From positions 3,996,711-4,060,710 of the forward strand of contig NZ_MQWD01000001.1 of assembly GCF_002283365.1 (NCBI RefSeq): a DNA stretch of 64,000 bases. Direction: 5' to 3'. Of this stretch, positions 39,884 to 48,111 are shown in pieces. This stretch comes from Rubrivirga marina. GTDB taxonomy: Bacteria > Bacteroidota > Rhodothermia > Rhodothermales > Rubricoccaceae. The notes below the pieces were generated by a model that made no database searches, was not told the origin of the DNA, and was given only the letters and a program-made list of their open reading frames with translations. The position numbers and the translations under genes were made by a program. Each line of letters starts with the position of its first letter. Positions within the stretch are counted from its first letter, which is position 1.

Positions 39884-42800
39884 CTAGAGCTTGCGGACGG
39901 CGACGGGGAACGACTCGCCGCCGATCTCAACGTCGCGGACGAGGTCGCCAGCGGGCGTCTCTGAGACGACGAGCGACTCGGCCAGGGTTTCGGCGCGGAC
40001 CGGATCGGCGAAGGCCGGAGCCAGCCCCCCGGTCGCTCCGGCTCCCCCCGCCTCGGCGCCGAGGCCGACGTAGCGGGCCAGGGCCGGCGTCGGGGCGAAC
40101 TCGACGGCGATCCGGTCGGCCACGTCGAAGCCGGCCTCCTTGCGGAGCTGCTGGACGCGGTTGACGAACTCGCGCATGACGCCCTCGGCCCGGAGCGCGT
40201 CGTCGAGCGTCGTGTCGAGCGCGACGGTCACGACCAGCGTCGCGCCGCTCGGATCGATGAGCGTCTCCTGCCGCACGACGCGCCCCTCTACGCCCTCGGA
40301 CACGACCTCGAGGTCGCCAGGCTCGAGAACGACGGACCCGCTCGGGAGCAGCAGCTCGAGCGTCCCCTCCGTCTCGTAGCGCGTGACCGAGTCCGTCTCG
40401 AGCAGGCGGATGGCGGCGTTCGCCTCCTTCATCTGCGGACCGAGCCGTCGGCCGAGCGCCTTGAAGTTCGGCTTCGCGCTCTTGACCACGACGCCCGAGT
40501 CGCCCGATGCCGTCTGGAGCGCCTTGACGTTGACCTCGTCGAGGACCACGTCCTCCACGCTCCGGAGCACGGCCTCGTCGACGCCCCCGACGCCGGTCAC
40601 GACGAGCAGCGACGCGAGCGGCTGGCGGACGTTGATCGCGGCCTCGTTGCGCAGGGCGAGCGTCGCCGTCGTGACCGCGCGGGCGAGCGCCATCCGGCCC
40701 TCCAACTCGGCGTCGTGAGCCATCACGTCGGGCACCGGGTACTCCTGGAGGTGGACCGAGGCGGGCCCACCCAGCACCTCGTAGAGCCACTCGGCCACGA
40801 ACGGCGCGACCGGCGCCATCATCCGGGACACGGCCTCCAGGCTCTCCCAGAGCGTGTCGTAGGCCGCGCGCTTGTCGGCGTCGTCGGCGCCCTTCCAGAA
40901 GCGGCGGCGGGAACGGCGGAGCCACCAGTTCGAGAGGTCGTCGACGAAGCCCTCGACGGCGCGGGTCGCGCGCGTCGGGTGGTACGCGTCGAGGGCCTCG
41001 ACGGCCTCCGAGAGCGTCGACTGGAGCCGGCTCACGATCCAGCGGTCGAGCTCGGTCCGCTGGTCGAGCGGGACCGCCTCGGCGGCGTCGCGGACGTAGC
41101 CGTCGAGGCCGGCGTAGGTCGCGAAAAAGCGGTAGGTGTTGACGAGCGTCCCGAAAAACTTCCGCGTCGTCTCCTCGACGGCCGCGTCCGAGTAGCGGAG
41201 GTCCTCCCACGGCGGGGACGCGGACATCATCGTCCACCGGATCGGGTCGACGCCGTGGCGCTCGATGGCGCCGAAGGGCTCGACGGCGTTGCCCTTCGAC
41301 TTCGACATCTTCTCGCCGTTGGCGTCGAGGACGAGCCCGTTGACGACGACGTTCTTGTACGCCAGCCGGTCGTCGACGAGCGCGGCGATGGCGTGGAGCG
41401 TGTAGAACCACCCGCGCGTCTGGTCGACGCCCTCGGCGATGAAGTCGGCCGGGACGTTGGCCTCGAACCGCTCGACGTTCTCGAACGGGTAGTGCCACTG
41501 GGCGAACGGCATGGCGCCCGAGTCGAACCACACGTCGAGGAGGTCGGGCACGCGGCGCATGGTGCCGCCCTGGCCGTCGGGCCACGTGATCTCGTCGACG
41601 TACGGCCGGTGGAGGTCGAGCCCGTCGTCGCCGAGGCGGGGGTTGAGGGCCTCGCGCGGGAAGTGCCCGCCAGCCTTCTCGCGGAGCTCGGCGATCGATC
41701 CGATCACCTCGATGAGTTCGGGGTCGCGGTCGCTCACCCAGATCGGGAGCGGCGTCCCCCAGTACCGCATTCGAGAAATCGCCCAGTCGACGTTGTTTTC
41801 GAGCCACTGCCCGAACCGGCCCGTCCCAATGCCCTCCGGCTGCCAGTTGACCTGTTGGTTGAGCTCGACGAGGCGGTCCTTGATCTCGGTCGTCCGGATG
41901 AACCAGCTCTCGACCGGGTACTGCATCAGCGGCGTCCCCTTCCGCCAGTCGTGCGGGTAGTTGTGGACGTAGCTGTCCTCGCGGTAGAGGAGGCCGCGCG
42001 CGGCGAGGTCGCGGATGATGGCGCGGTCGGCGTCCTTGAACCACATCCCGCCGATACCGCGGAAGTCGTCGGCGAAGCGGCCCTCGGCCGTGACCGGGTT
42101 GAGCGTCGGGAAGCCGTGCTTCTGGCCCGTCGCGAAGTCGTCCATGCCGAAGGCCGGCGCGGTGTGGACGATGCCCGTGCCGTCCTCTGTCGTGACGTAG
42201 TCGGCCGAGACGACGCGCCAGCCGTCGACGTCCGTGAGGTCCTCGCTGAGGTCCCACATCGGCTCGTAGCGGAGCCCGACGAGGTCGGCGCCCGTCATCT
42301 CCTGGACGACCTCGTAGTCGCCCTTGAGGATGGACGACGCCTGGCTCTTGGCCACGATCAGGAACTCCTCGTCCTTGGAGCCATCTTCCTGCTCCACCAT
42401 CTGGCGGGCCTTGACGTAGTGGATCCGCTCGCCGACGACCATCGCCACGTTCGACGGGACGGTCCACGGCGTGGTCGTCCACGCGAGCAGCGACGTCCGC
42501 GGCTCCTCGACGAGGTGGGCGCGGACCACGATCGACACGTCCTGGACCTCCTTGTAGCCGAGCGACACCTCGTGCGACGACAGGACGGTCCCATTCGCCG
42601 GGCTGTACCACTGGATCTTGTGGCCCTTCGAGAGGAGGCCCTTGTCCCAGATCCGCTTGAGGAGATTCCAGACCGACTCGATGTAGTCGTTCTCGAACGT
42701 GACGTAGGGGTCGTCGAGGTCGACCCAGTAGCCCATCCGCTTGGTCAGGTCGTCCCAGAGGTCCTTGTAGCGGAGGACGGACTCGCGGCAGGCCGCGTTG

Positions 42801-43150
42801 TACTCGGCCACGCCGTACTCCTCGACCTGGTGCCGGCCCTCCAGCCCGAGCTCCTTCTCGACCTCGATCTCGACCGGGAGCCCGTGCGTGTCCCACCCCG
42901 CCTTCCGATCGACGCGGAAGCCCCGCATCGTCTTGTAGCGGCAGAACAGGTCCTTGATGGTCCGGGCCATCACGTGGTGGATGCCCGGCTTGCCGTTGGC
43001 CGTGGGCGGCCCCTCGTAGAACACGAAGTGGGGCGCGCCCTCGCGGATGTCGAGGGACTGGCGGAACGTGTCCTCGGCCTCCCAGCGGGCCAGGACCTCC
43101 TCCTCGACGGCGACGGGGTCGAAGCGGTCGACCTCGGGATAGCGGGGCAT
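39884..43150 (-). CDS. ileS: isoleucyl-tRNA synthetase, eukaryote-like type with GIHH motif
   Basis: Class I synthetase attaching isoleucine to tRNA-Ile, 1088 residues, the length of the type-2 (eukaryote-like) enzymes rather than the roughly 940-residue type 1. The ATP signature normally HxGH reads GIHH at residues 56-59 in PPTANGKPGIHHVMART, with Gly and His exchanged. RKAGWDTHGLPVEIEVEKELGL and the second signature GEKMSKSKGN near residue 605 are normal, and an editing (CP1) domain is present. The C-terminal part includes an Ala/Gly-rich segment (about residues 1028-1042) encoded by a dispersed palindrome. Downstream is lspA. Confidence 0.97.
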   Translation of the reverse strand: MPRYPEVDRFDPVAVEEEVLARWEAEDTFRQSLDIREGAPHFVFYEGPPTANGKPGIHHVMARTIKDLFCRYKTMRGFRVDRKAGWDTHGLPVEIEVEKELGLEGRHQVEEYGVAEYNAACRESVLRYKDLWDDLTKRMGYWVDLDDPYVTFENDYIESVWNLLKRIWDKGLLSKGHKIQWYSPANGTVLSSHEVSLGYKEVQDVSIVVRAHLVEEPRTSLLAWTTTPWTVPSNVAMVVGERIHYVKARQMVEQEDGSKDEEFLIVAKSQASSILKGDYEVVQEMTGADLVGLRYEPMWDLSEDLTDVDGWRVVSADYVTTEDGTGIVHTAPAFGMDDFATGQKHGFPTLNPVTAEGRFADDFRGIGGMWFKDADRAIIRDLAARGLLYREDSYVHNYPHDWRKGTPLMQYPVESWFIRTTEIKDRLVELNQQVNWQPEGIGTGRFGQWLENNVDWAISRMRYWGTPLPIWVSDRDPELIEVIGSIAELREKAGGHFPREALNPRLGDDGLDLHRPYVDEITWPDGQGGTMRRVPDLLDVWFDSGAMPFAQWHYPFENVERFEANVPADFIAEGVDQTRGWFYTLHAIAALVDDRLAYKNVVVNGLVLDANGEKMSKSKGNAVEPFGAIERHGVDPIRWTMMSASPPWEDLRYSDAAVEETTRKFFGTLVNTYRFFATYAGLDGYVRDAAEAVPLDQRTELDRWIVSRLQSTLSEAVEALDAYHPTRATRAVEGFVDDLSNWWLRRSRRRFWKGADDADKRAAYDTLWESLEAVSRMMAPVAPFVAEWLYEVLGGPASVHLQEYPVPDVMAHDAELEGRMALARAVTTATLALRNEAAINVRQPLASLLVVTGVGGVDEAVLRSVEDVVLDEVNVKALQTASGDSGVVVKSAKPNFKALGRRLGPQMKEANAAIRLLETDSVTRYETEGTLELLLPSGSVVLEPGDLEVVSEGVEGRVVRQETLIDPSGATLVVTVALDTTLDDALRAEGVMREFVNRVQQLRKEAGFDVADRIAVEFAPTPALARYVGLGAEAGGAGATGGLAPAFADPVRAETLAESLVVSETPAGDLVRDVEIGGESFPVAVRKL
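40048..40067. repeat. dispersed GC palindrome inside ileS
   Basis: CCGCCTCGGCGCCGAGGCCG, one mismatch from the perfect family palindrome, lies in frame in the 3' part of ileS. There it encodes part of the Gly/Ala-rich segment LGAEAGGAG. It is the only clear copy inside a coding region here and looks like an insertion into a linker of the anticodon-binding region. Confidence 0.6.
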
Positions 43151-43240
43151 GTCGGACGTGCGGATCTCGGGGCCGGGAAGCTACCCCGCTCGCCCACCGG
43201 CCGACATGAAGCCCGGCCCGATTCCCCGACGCCCGACAGG

Positions 43241-43264
43241 GCCCGCCTCGACGCCGAGGCGGGC
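43241..43264. repeat. dispersed GC palindrome between pnp-type gene and ileS
   Basis: GCCCGCCTCG-ACGC-CGAGGCGGGC, a 10-bp perfect stem with a four-base loop. It lies eight bases after the stop of the purine nucleoside phosphorylase gene and 90 bp before the ileS start (all minus strand), so terminating the former is likely. Confidence 0.75.
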
Positions 43265-43271
43265 GGAGTCG

Positions 43272-44108
43272 CTACGCCAGCGACGCGACCACGTCGCCCA
43301 TCAGCGTCGTCAGCTTCGGCTCGGCCTCGGCGGCCGCGGCGAGGACGTCCTCGATGGAGACCGGCTCGAGGGCGTCGGGGAAGCACTCGTCGGTGACGAC
43401 GGAGATCGCGAGGCACCGGAGCCCCTGGTGCCGGGCGACGATGACCTCGGGGACCGTGCTCATCCCAACCACGTCGGCGCCGATGCCTCGCAGGAACCGG
43501 TACTCGGCGCGGGTCTCGAGGTTGGGCCCGACGACAGCGACGTAGACGCCCTGCTGCAGCCGGATGCCGCGCTCCAGCGCCGCCGCCTCGGCCGTGTCCC
43601 GGAGCTCGCGGTCGTACGGCGCCGACATGTCGGGGAACCGCGGGCCCCACTCGTCGATGTTTGGCCCGGTGAGTGGGTTGGCGCCCTGGAGGTTGATGTG
43701 GTCCGTCGTCAGCATGAGGTCGCCGCGGCGGTACAGCGGGTTCATGCCGCCGGCCGCGTTCGAGATCAGGAGCGCCTCGACGCCCAGCGCGGCCATCACG
43801 CGGACAGGCAGCGTGATCTGCCACGCGCTGTAGCCCTCGTACAGGTGGAACCGGCCCTGCATCGCCAGCACCTCGACGCCGCGGAGCGTCCCGGCGATGA
43901 GCCGGCCGTCGTGGCTCTCGACGGTCGAGAGCGGGAAGTGCGGGATCTCGTCGTACGAGAGGGTCTCGCGGGCGTCGATCTCCTCGGCCAGCTTGCCCAG
44001 CCCGGTCCCCAGGATGATCCCGACGCGGGCCGAGTCGCCCACGCGCTGGCGGAGGGCGTCGGCGGCCTCCTGGACCTGAGCGCGGGCGGTGTCGATGTCG
44101 GGCGTCAT
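43272..44108 (-). CDS. purine nucleoside phosphorylase, inosine/guanosine type
   Basis: A 278-residue trimeric-type (low molecular mass, PNP-I) purine nucleoside phosphorylase. Motifs are GIILGTGLGKLAEEI (phosphate-binding Ser/Gly region), HFPLSTVESHDGRLIAGTLRGVEVLAMQGRFHLYEGY, LLISNAAGGMNP (the family hallmark), and GADVVGMSTVPEVIVARHQGL with VVTDECFPD (Asn/Asp base-recognition area; Asp here rather than the Asn of strictly 6-oxopurine enzymes). It cleaves purine nucleosides to base plus ribose-1-phosphate for salvage. The ATG opening MTPDID is chosen. Confidence 0.92.
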   Translation of the reverse strand: MTPDIDTARAQVQEAADALRQRVGDSARVGIILGTGLGKLAEEIDARETLSYDEIPHFPLSTVESHDGRLIAGTLRGVEVLAMQGRFHLYEGYSAWQITLPVRVMAALGVEALLISNAAGGMNPLYRRGDLMLTTDHINLQGANPLTGPNIDEWGPRFPDMSAPYDRELRDTAEAAALERGIRLQQGVYVAVVGPNLETRAEYRFLRGIGADVVGMSTVPEVIVARHQGLRCLAISVVTDECFPDALEPVSIEDVLAAAAEAEPKLTTLMGDVVASLA

Positions 44109-44176
44109 AAGGGCGTCAGTCGTAGATCGTGGGGACGAGGGGTCGCGCCAAGATCCTACGCCCGACGCTCCGCGCC

Positions 44177-45184
44177 CTAGTCGAGATCGTCGAGAATGCG
44201 GCGGATGCGCTCGCGCTCCTCGTCCGAGGCGGCCACGCTCCGCTCCTCGCCCGTCACGAGCGAGCGGAGGTCCCACCCGCCGGTGACGGCGGGGCGCGAC
44301 GGCGGCGCGGCGGGCTCGTCCTCGTCGGGCTGCTCAGGGGCGGCGGCGTACGCGCCGGGGAGCGGCGCCTCGGGCGCGGCCGGCTCCACGTCGGCATCGT
44401 CCTCGATCGGGTCGATCGGCGCATTGAGCGGCGTTTCCGCAGCCGGAGACTCGGCCTCGACGGACGTGTCGGGGTACTCGGGCGTCGTGAACGGCGGGGG
44501 GGCGACGGGCTCGGGCTCGGCGGGCTCCGGGGGCGTCGGCGGGCGGACCTCGGCGACCGGCTCCGGCGCGTCGTCGAGGTCGGCAGAGGGGAGGCTCGCG
44601 TCAGCGGCCTCCGACTCGTCGTCGTCCGAGTCGTCGAGGTCGTCGGGCGGGTCGATCGGGGCCTCGAGGCGCGACTGTGCGGGCGGGAGCTGCCCGCTGA
44701 CGCCGGCCGCCTGCAGCTTGATGAAGCCGACGGGGTCGTCGCCCTGGAACTGGGCCAGCACCTCGAGCTCCGAGAGGAGGAACCCGCGGAGCCGGGCGGC
44801 CACCTCGGCCTGCCGCGACGAGAGGCGGACGAGGTCCTGCCGGAGCCCGTGCCGCTCGCGCTCGGCGTCGCGGAGGATCACCTCGGCGCGGAGCTCGGCG
44901 TCCTGGATCATCAGGCGGGCCTTCTCCTGGGCCGCCGCCTCGGCCCGCTTCGCCGACTCGCGCGCCGACTCCAGCGCCTCTTGGAGCGCCAGTTCGACCT
45001 TCTCGTAGTGGACCAGCTTGGCTTCCGTGTCGCGGGCGCGCTCCTCGGCGCGGCGCGCCTCCTCCTGGACCTCCTCCAAGCGGTCGGCCACCTGCTTGAG
45101 GAAGAGGTCGACCTCGGTGGGGTCGTAGCCGCGGAAGCCCTTGTCGAACGCTTTCCGTCGGACGTCGAGAGGCGTGAGGTTCAT
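44177..45184 (-). CDS. divIVA: DivIVA-domain protein
   Basis: A 335-residue protein beginning with the DivIVA membrane-targeting segment (LTPLDVRRKAFDKGFRGYDPTEVDLFLKQVADRLEEV), then a coiled-coil (about residues 40-140) and a long acidic, Pro-rich disordered tail (about 170-335). DivIVA/Wag31/GpsB proteins bind negatively curved membranes and organise poles, septa or growth zones. They are best known in Gram-positives, and presence in a Gram-negative-type lineage is noteworthy. Its ATG overlaps the stop of the preceding gene (ATGA), indicating translational coupling. Confidence 0.9.
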   Translation of the reverse strand: MNLTPLDVRRKAFDKGFRGYDPTEVDLFLKQVADRLEEVQEEARRAEERARDTEAKLVHYEKVELALQEALESARESAKRAEAAAQEKARLMIQDAELRAEVILRDAERERHGLRQDLVRLSSRQAEVAARLRGFLLSELEVLAQFQGDDPVGFIKLQAAGVSGQLPPAQSRLEAPIDPPDDLDDSDDDESEAADASLPSADLDDAPEPVAEVRPPTPPEPAEPEPVAPPPFTTPEYPDTSVEAESPAAETPLNAPIDPIEDDADVEPAAPEAPLPGAYAAAPEQPDEDEPAAPPSRPAVTGGWDLRSLVTGEERSVAASDEERERIRRILDDLD

Positions 45185-45474
45185 GGCCGGTCGGGGGTGG
45201 CGGGCGGGGCGACGCGGCGGACGCGGCGGCGCGGGCGCCGGTCGGTCGGCGCGTCGGGCCGGCCGTCGGCGGGCACGGGGGCCTCCAGCGAGTCGGCGAG
45301 GGCGTCCGCCCGGCGGACCGCGTCGAGGGCCTGTCCGACCCGGGCCTCGACCTCACTCAGACGAGCGGCGGCGCCGGCCGCGCGTCCGCGGACCCGGGAC
45401 CACCGGATCAGCAGCACGACGAGGGCCGCCGCGAGGAGCCCGTTGAGGACGAGGAGGGGGACGAACATGATCAC
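45181..45474 (-). CDS. single-helix membrane protein coupled to divIVA
   Basis: A 97-residue protein with an N-terminal membrane helix (MFVPLLVLNGLLAAALVVLLIRW, about residues 3-25), a short coiled-coil (AARLSEVEARVGQALDAVRRADALADSLEA) and a basic tail ending RRRVRRVAPPATPDRP. Its stop overlaps the divIVA start by four bases. By position it could be a membrane anchor or partner for DivIVA. No family is recognised. Confidence 0.7.
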   Translation of the reverse strand: MIMFVPLLVLNGLLAAALVVLLIRWSRVRGRAAGAAARLSEVEARVGQALDAVRRADALADSLEAPVPADGRPDAPTDRRPRRRVRRVAPPATPDRP

Positions 45475-45512
45475 GAAAGGTACGCCACCGTACGCACGCC
45501 CCCCCGAAACGT

Positions 45513-46238
45513 TCAGCGCGGCCCGAACAGCGCCGAGCCCACCCGGACGTGCGTCGCGCCCTCTTCGACGGCCACCTCGTAGTCCCCGCTCATCCCCATC
45601 GAGAGGACCGACAGCGGGATCGGTGAGCCCTCGTAGAGCTGGCGCAACGTGCGGAATGCGGGACGGACGACGCGCTCGAGGTCGTCATCGTCCTCGGCGA
45701 TCGCCGCCATCCCCATCAGACCGACCGGGCGGAGGTGGCCGCGCTCGGCGGCCGTCTGGAGGAGGTCGTACGCGTCCTCCGGCTCGACGCCGTGTTTGGC
45801 GTCCTCGCCCGAGATGTTGACCTGGACGAGGACGGGGAGCACGCGCCCGGCGTCGGCGGCCTTCTTCTCCAACGCCTTCGCGAGGCGGACCGAGTCGAGC
45901 GCGTGGAACAGGTCGGCGCGGGCGGCGGCGTCGCGGGCCTTGTTCCGCTGGAGCGACCCGATGAGGTGCCACCGAACGTCGCCCCCGTCGGCTTCGCCAG
46001 GGATCGCGTCGGACTTGTCGACGAGCTCCTGGACGCGGTTCTCGCCGAGGTCGCGGAGGCCGGCGGCGATCGCGGCGCGGACCGTCTCGAGCGGGTGCGT
46101 CTTGGTGACGGCCACGAGCGTGACGGCCTCGGCGTCCCGCCCGGCCCGGTCGGCCGCCTCCGCGATCCGTCGGCGGACGTCGGTGGCGCGCTCGGTGATC
46201 TGGTCGACGAGGTCGGGGGGGGCAGTCTCGGTCGTCAT
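45513..46238 (-). CDS. YggS-type PLP homeostasis protein
   Basis: A 241-residue PLP-binding protein of the YggS/PROSC family, an alanine-racemase-fold protein that controls free PLP and affects amino-acid pools. Motifs: VTLVAVTKTHPLETVRAAIAAGLRDLGENRVQEL (PLP Lys in AVTKTH near residue 43), WHLIGSLQRNKA, VLVQVNISGEDAKHGVEPED, and LSMGMSGDYEVAVEEGATHVRVGSALFG at the C-terminus. In many genomes yggS lies near divIVA and cell-division genes, as here. ATG opening MTTETA is used. Confidence 0.96.
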   Translation of the reverse strand: MTTETAPPDLVDQITERATDVRRRIAEAADRAGRDAEAVTLVAVTKTHPLETVRAAIAAGLRDLGENRVQELVDKSDAIPGEADGGDVRWHLIGSLQRNKARDAAARADLFHALDSVRLAKALEKKAADAGRVLPVLVQVNISGEDAKHGVEPEDAYDLLQTAAERGHLRPVGLMGMAAIAEDDDDLERVVRPAFRTLRQLYEGSPIPLSVLSMGMSGDYEVAVEEGATHVRVGSALFGPR

Positions 46239-46387
46239 GCGGTGCGTACCCGGCCGTAGCCTCGGGGATCCAGTCTCGATCTGGGACGGACCCGTTCCGT
46301 TTCTACCTGCCTGCATCGACTGAACCGACCTGAGCGGCACTGCGGCCGGATGGCCCGATTGTTGGGATTCCACGAACCGCACCGCCG

Positions 46388-46579
46388 ATGGCCGCCATGC
46401 CCGCTCCGACCCAGACCGCGCCGACTCTCCGCTGCGCCCTCGACCGGGCCCGCGCCGCCTGGCTGGCGGGCCACGCCGGGGCCTGGGAGCGCTACTGCGC
46501 GTGCCTTCGCCAGCTAGAGCAGAAGACCGCCCGGCCCCGCGGCTCTCGCCGATCCCTCCGCCCCGGCGCCCGCGCCTAG
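46388..46579 (+). CDS. small hypothetical protein
   Basis: A 63-codon frame (MAAMPAPTQTAP...) with an Ala/Arg-rich helix (ALDRARAAWLAGHAGAWERYCACLRQLEQ) fills a gap between a minus-strand yggS-like gene and a minus-strand lipoprotein gene. Its stop shares a CTAG with the stop of the convergent lipoprotein gene. There is no recognised family; it is listed because length, position and a plausible helix make it possible, not because it is proven. Confidence 0.35.
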   Translation: MAAMPAPTQTAPTLRCALDRARAAWLAGHAGAWERYCACLRQLEQKTARPRGSRRSLRPGARA

Positions 46580-47172
46580 CGAGCTGGGTGCCGCAGGTCG
46601 ACGGCGACGCGCGGCGGCCCGTCGAGCGTCGTCACGCGGACCGGCTCGGGGGACGACGCGGCGACGACCCACGACACCTCGCCCTCGAAGTCGCACGTCC
46701 GCGCCAGCGCGAGCGCCGTCGGCAACCCGAGGTCGCGCGTGGCCGGATCGACCGTGGCCTCGCCCGCCGCGGTGTGCGCGCGGGCCCCCCTGAACCGGAC
46801 GAGCAGCCACCCGTCACCTGGAAGCTCCACCACCTCGCCCGAGCCGCACGCCCGCACCGGCCGGTCGACGTACTCGACGTGGACGGCGGGCCGGACGGAC
46901 TCGAACTCGAAGGCGACCCGATCGTAGCCGTCGTGCGTGGCGACGCGGACGTCCGTCAGCACGGCCTGCCCCTCGCCAGAGGCACCGAGGTCGACGATGC
47001 CGGAGGTCCAGTCGGAGGCGTCACGCGGCGCGCGAGTGGGGCCCTCCGGCGCGTCGGTGCCGTCCGCCTCCGGGGTCGGAACGGAGACGTCAGCCTCCGG
47101 CGCTGCGGGCACCTCGGCGGGCTCGCTGGCGCAGGCGGCGAGGAGGAGGGCGAGAAGGAGGAAGCGAGGCAT
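46576..47172 (-). CDS. AMIN-like lipoprotein
   Basis: A 198-residue predicted lipoprotein (FLLLALLLAACASE, lipobox LAAC) with an acidic Pro-rich linker (about 20-60) and a C-terminal AMIN-like domain: VLTDVRVATHDGYDRVAFEFESVRPAVHVEYVDRPVRACGSGEVVELPGDGWLLVRF and PPRVAVDLRHP. AMIN-like domains often bind cell-wall components and localise periplasmic proteins. It is divergent from the AIM24 gene. Confidence 0.78.
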   Translation of the reverse strand: MPRFLLLALLLAACASEPAEVPAAPEADVSVPTPEADGTDAPEGPTRAPRDASDWTSGIVDLGASGEGQAVLTDVRVATHDGYDRVAFEFESVRPAVHVEYVDRPVRACGSGEVVELPGDGWLLVRFRGARAHTAAGEATVDPATRDLGLPTALALARTCDFEGEVSWVVAASSPEPVRVTTLDGPPRVAVDLRHPAR

Positions 47173-47266
47173 CGGACCGTGGGATGTCGTCGCCAATGTC
47201 GGGCCGCACGACGGGCCTAGGGCCGTTTTGCCGTAGAGTGGGGCGAACCCCCTCCCCTACCGCGCC

Positions 47267-48064
47267 ATGCCTGTCCACGACATCGACTACCGCCTCATCG
47301 GCGACGACCTCCAGATCGTCGAAATCGAGCTCGACCCCGGCGAAGCCGTCCGCGCCGAGGCCGGGGCCATGCTCTACATGGACGGCGACATCACGATGGA
47401 CACGGGCACCGGCGGCGGGTTCATGAAGGGGCTCAAGCGCCGGATCGCCGGCGAGAGCTTCTTCATCACGTCGTTCACCAACGACGGGCGGTCGAAGGCC
47501 CGCGCCGCGTTCAGCGCGCCGTACCCGGGCAAGGTCATCCCCATCGACCTCGGCGACTACGGCGGGCGGTTCTTGTGCCAGAAGGACACGTTCCTCTGCG
47601 CGGCCTCCGGCATCGAGATCGAGGTGGCCTTCACGAAGAAGATCGGGGCCGGTCTGTTCGGCGGCGAGGGCTTCATCCTCCAGAAGCTGACCGGCGACGG
47701 CCTCGCGTTCTGCCACGCTGGCGGGACGATCATCGAGCGCGACCTCGCGGCCGGCGAGACGCTCCGCGTCGACACCGGCTGCCTCGTCGCGTTCTCCGAG
47801 TCGGTCGACTACGACATCCAGTTCCAGGGCGGCTTCAAGAACGCGCTGTTCGGCGGCGAGGGCCTGTTCCTGGCGCGCGTCGAGGGCCCGGGCAAGGTGT
47901 TCCTCCAGAGCCTCCCGTTCTCGCGCCTCGCGGACCGGATCGTGGCGGCGAGCCGGATGTACGGACGGAAGGGCGAGTCGTCGGGCGGCAGCAACGCGCT
48001 CGGGGCCCTAGGCGGGCTCGCCGCCGGCGGCCTGCTGGGTGGCCTCCTCGGCGAAGACAACTAG
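47267..48064 (+). CDS. TIGR00266/AIM24 family protein
   Basis: A 265-residue all-beta protein of the TIGR00266 (AIM24) family. Landmarks: QIVEIELDPGEAVRAEAGAMLYMDGDITMDT near the start, GESFFITSFTNDG, AAFSAPYPGKVIPIDL, and repeated GLFGGEGFILQKLTGDG / ALFGGEGLFLARVEGPG in the second half. A Gly-rich C-terminus (GGLAAGGLLGGLLG) ends it. Mitochondrial AIM24 supports inner-membrane organisation; the bacterial role is not established. Confidence 0.92.
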   Translation: MPVHDIDYRLIGDDLQIVEIELDPGEAVRAEAGAMLYMDGDITMDTGTGGGFMKGLKRRIAGESFFITSFTNDGRSKARAAFSAPYPGKVIPIDLGDYGGRFLCQKDTFLCAASGIEIEVAFTKKIGAGLFGGEGFILQKLTGDGLAFCHAGGTIIERDLAAGETLRVDTGCLVAFSESVDYDIQFQGGFKNALFGGEGLFLARVEGPGKVFLQSLPFSRLADRIVAASRMYGRKGESSGGSNALGALGGLAAGGLLGGLLGEDN

Positions 48065-48077
48065 CGCCCGGCTCCGT

Positions 48078-48111
48078 CCGCCTCGGTGGGCTCACGGGCC
48101 GACCGAGGCGG
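48078..48111. repeat. dispersed GC palindrome between convergent genes
   Basis: CCGCCTCGGT and ACCGAGGCGG form 10-bp arms separated by 14 bases that include GGGCTCACGGGCCG. It fills the 27-bp gap between the convergent AIM24 and glycosyltransferase genes and runs into the end of the latter. Confidence 0.7.
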
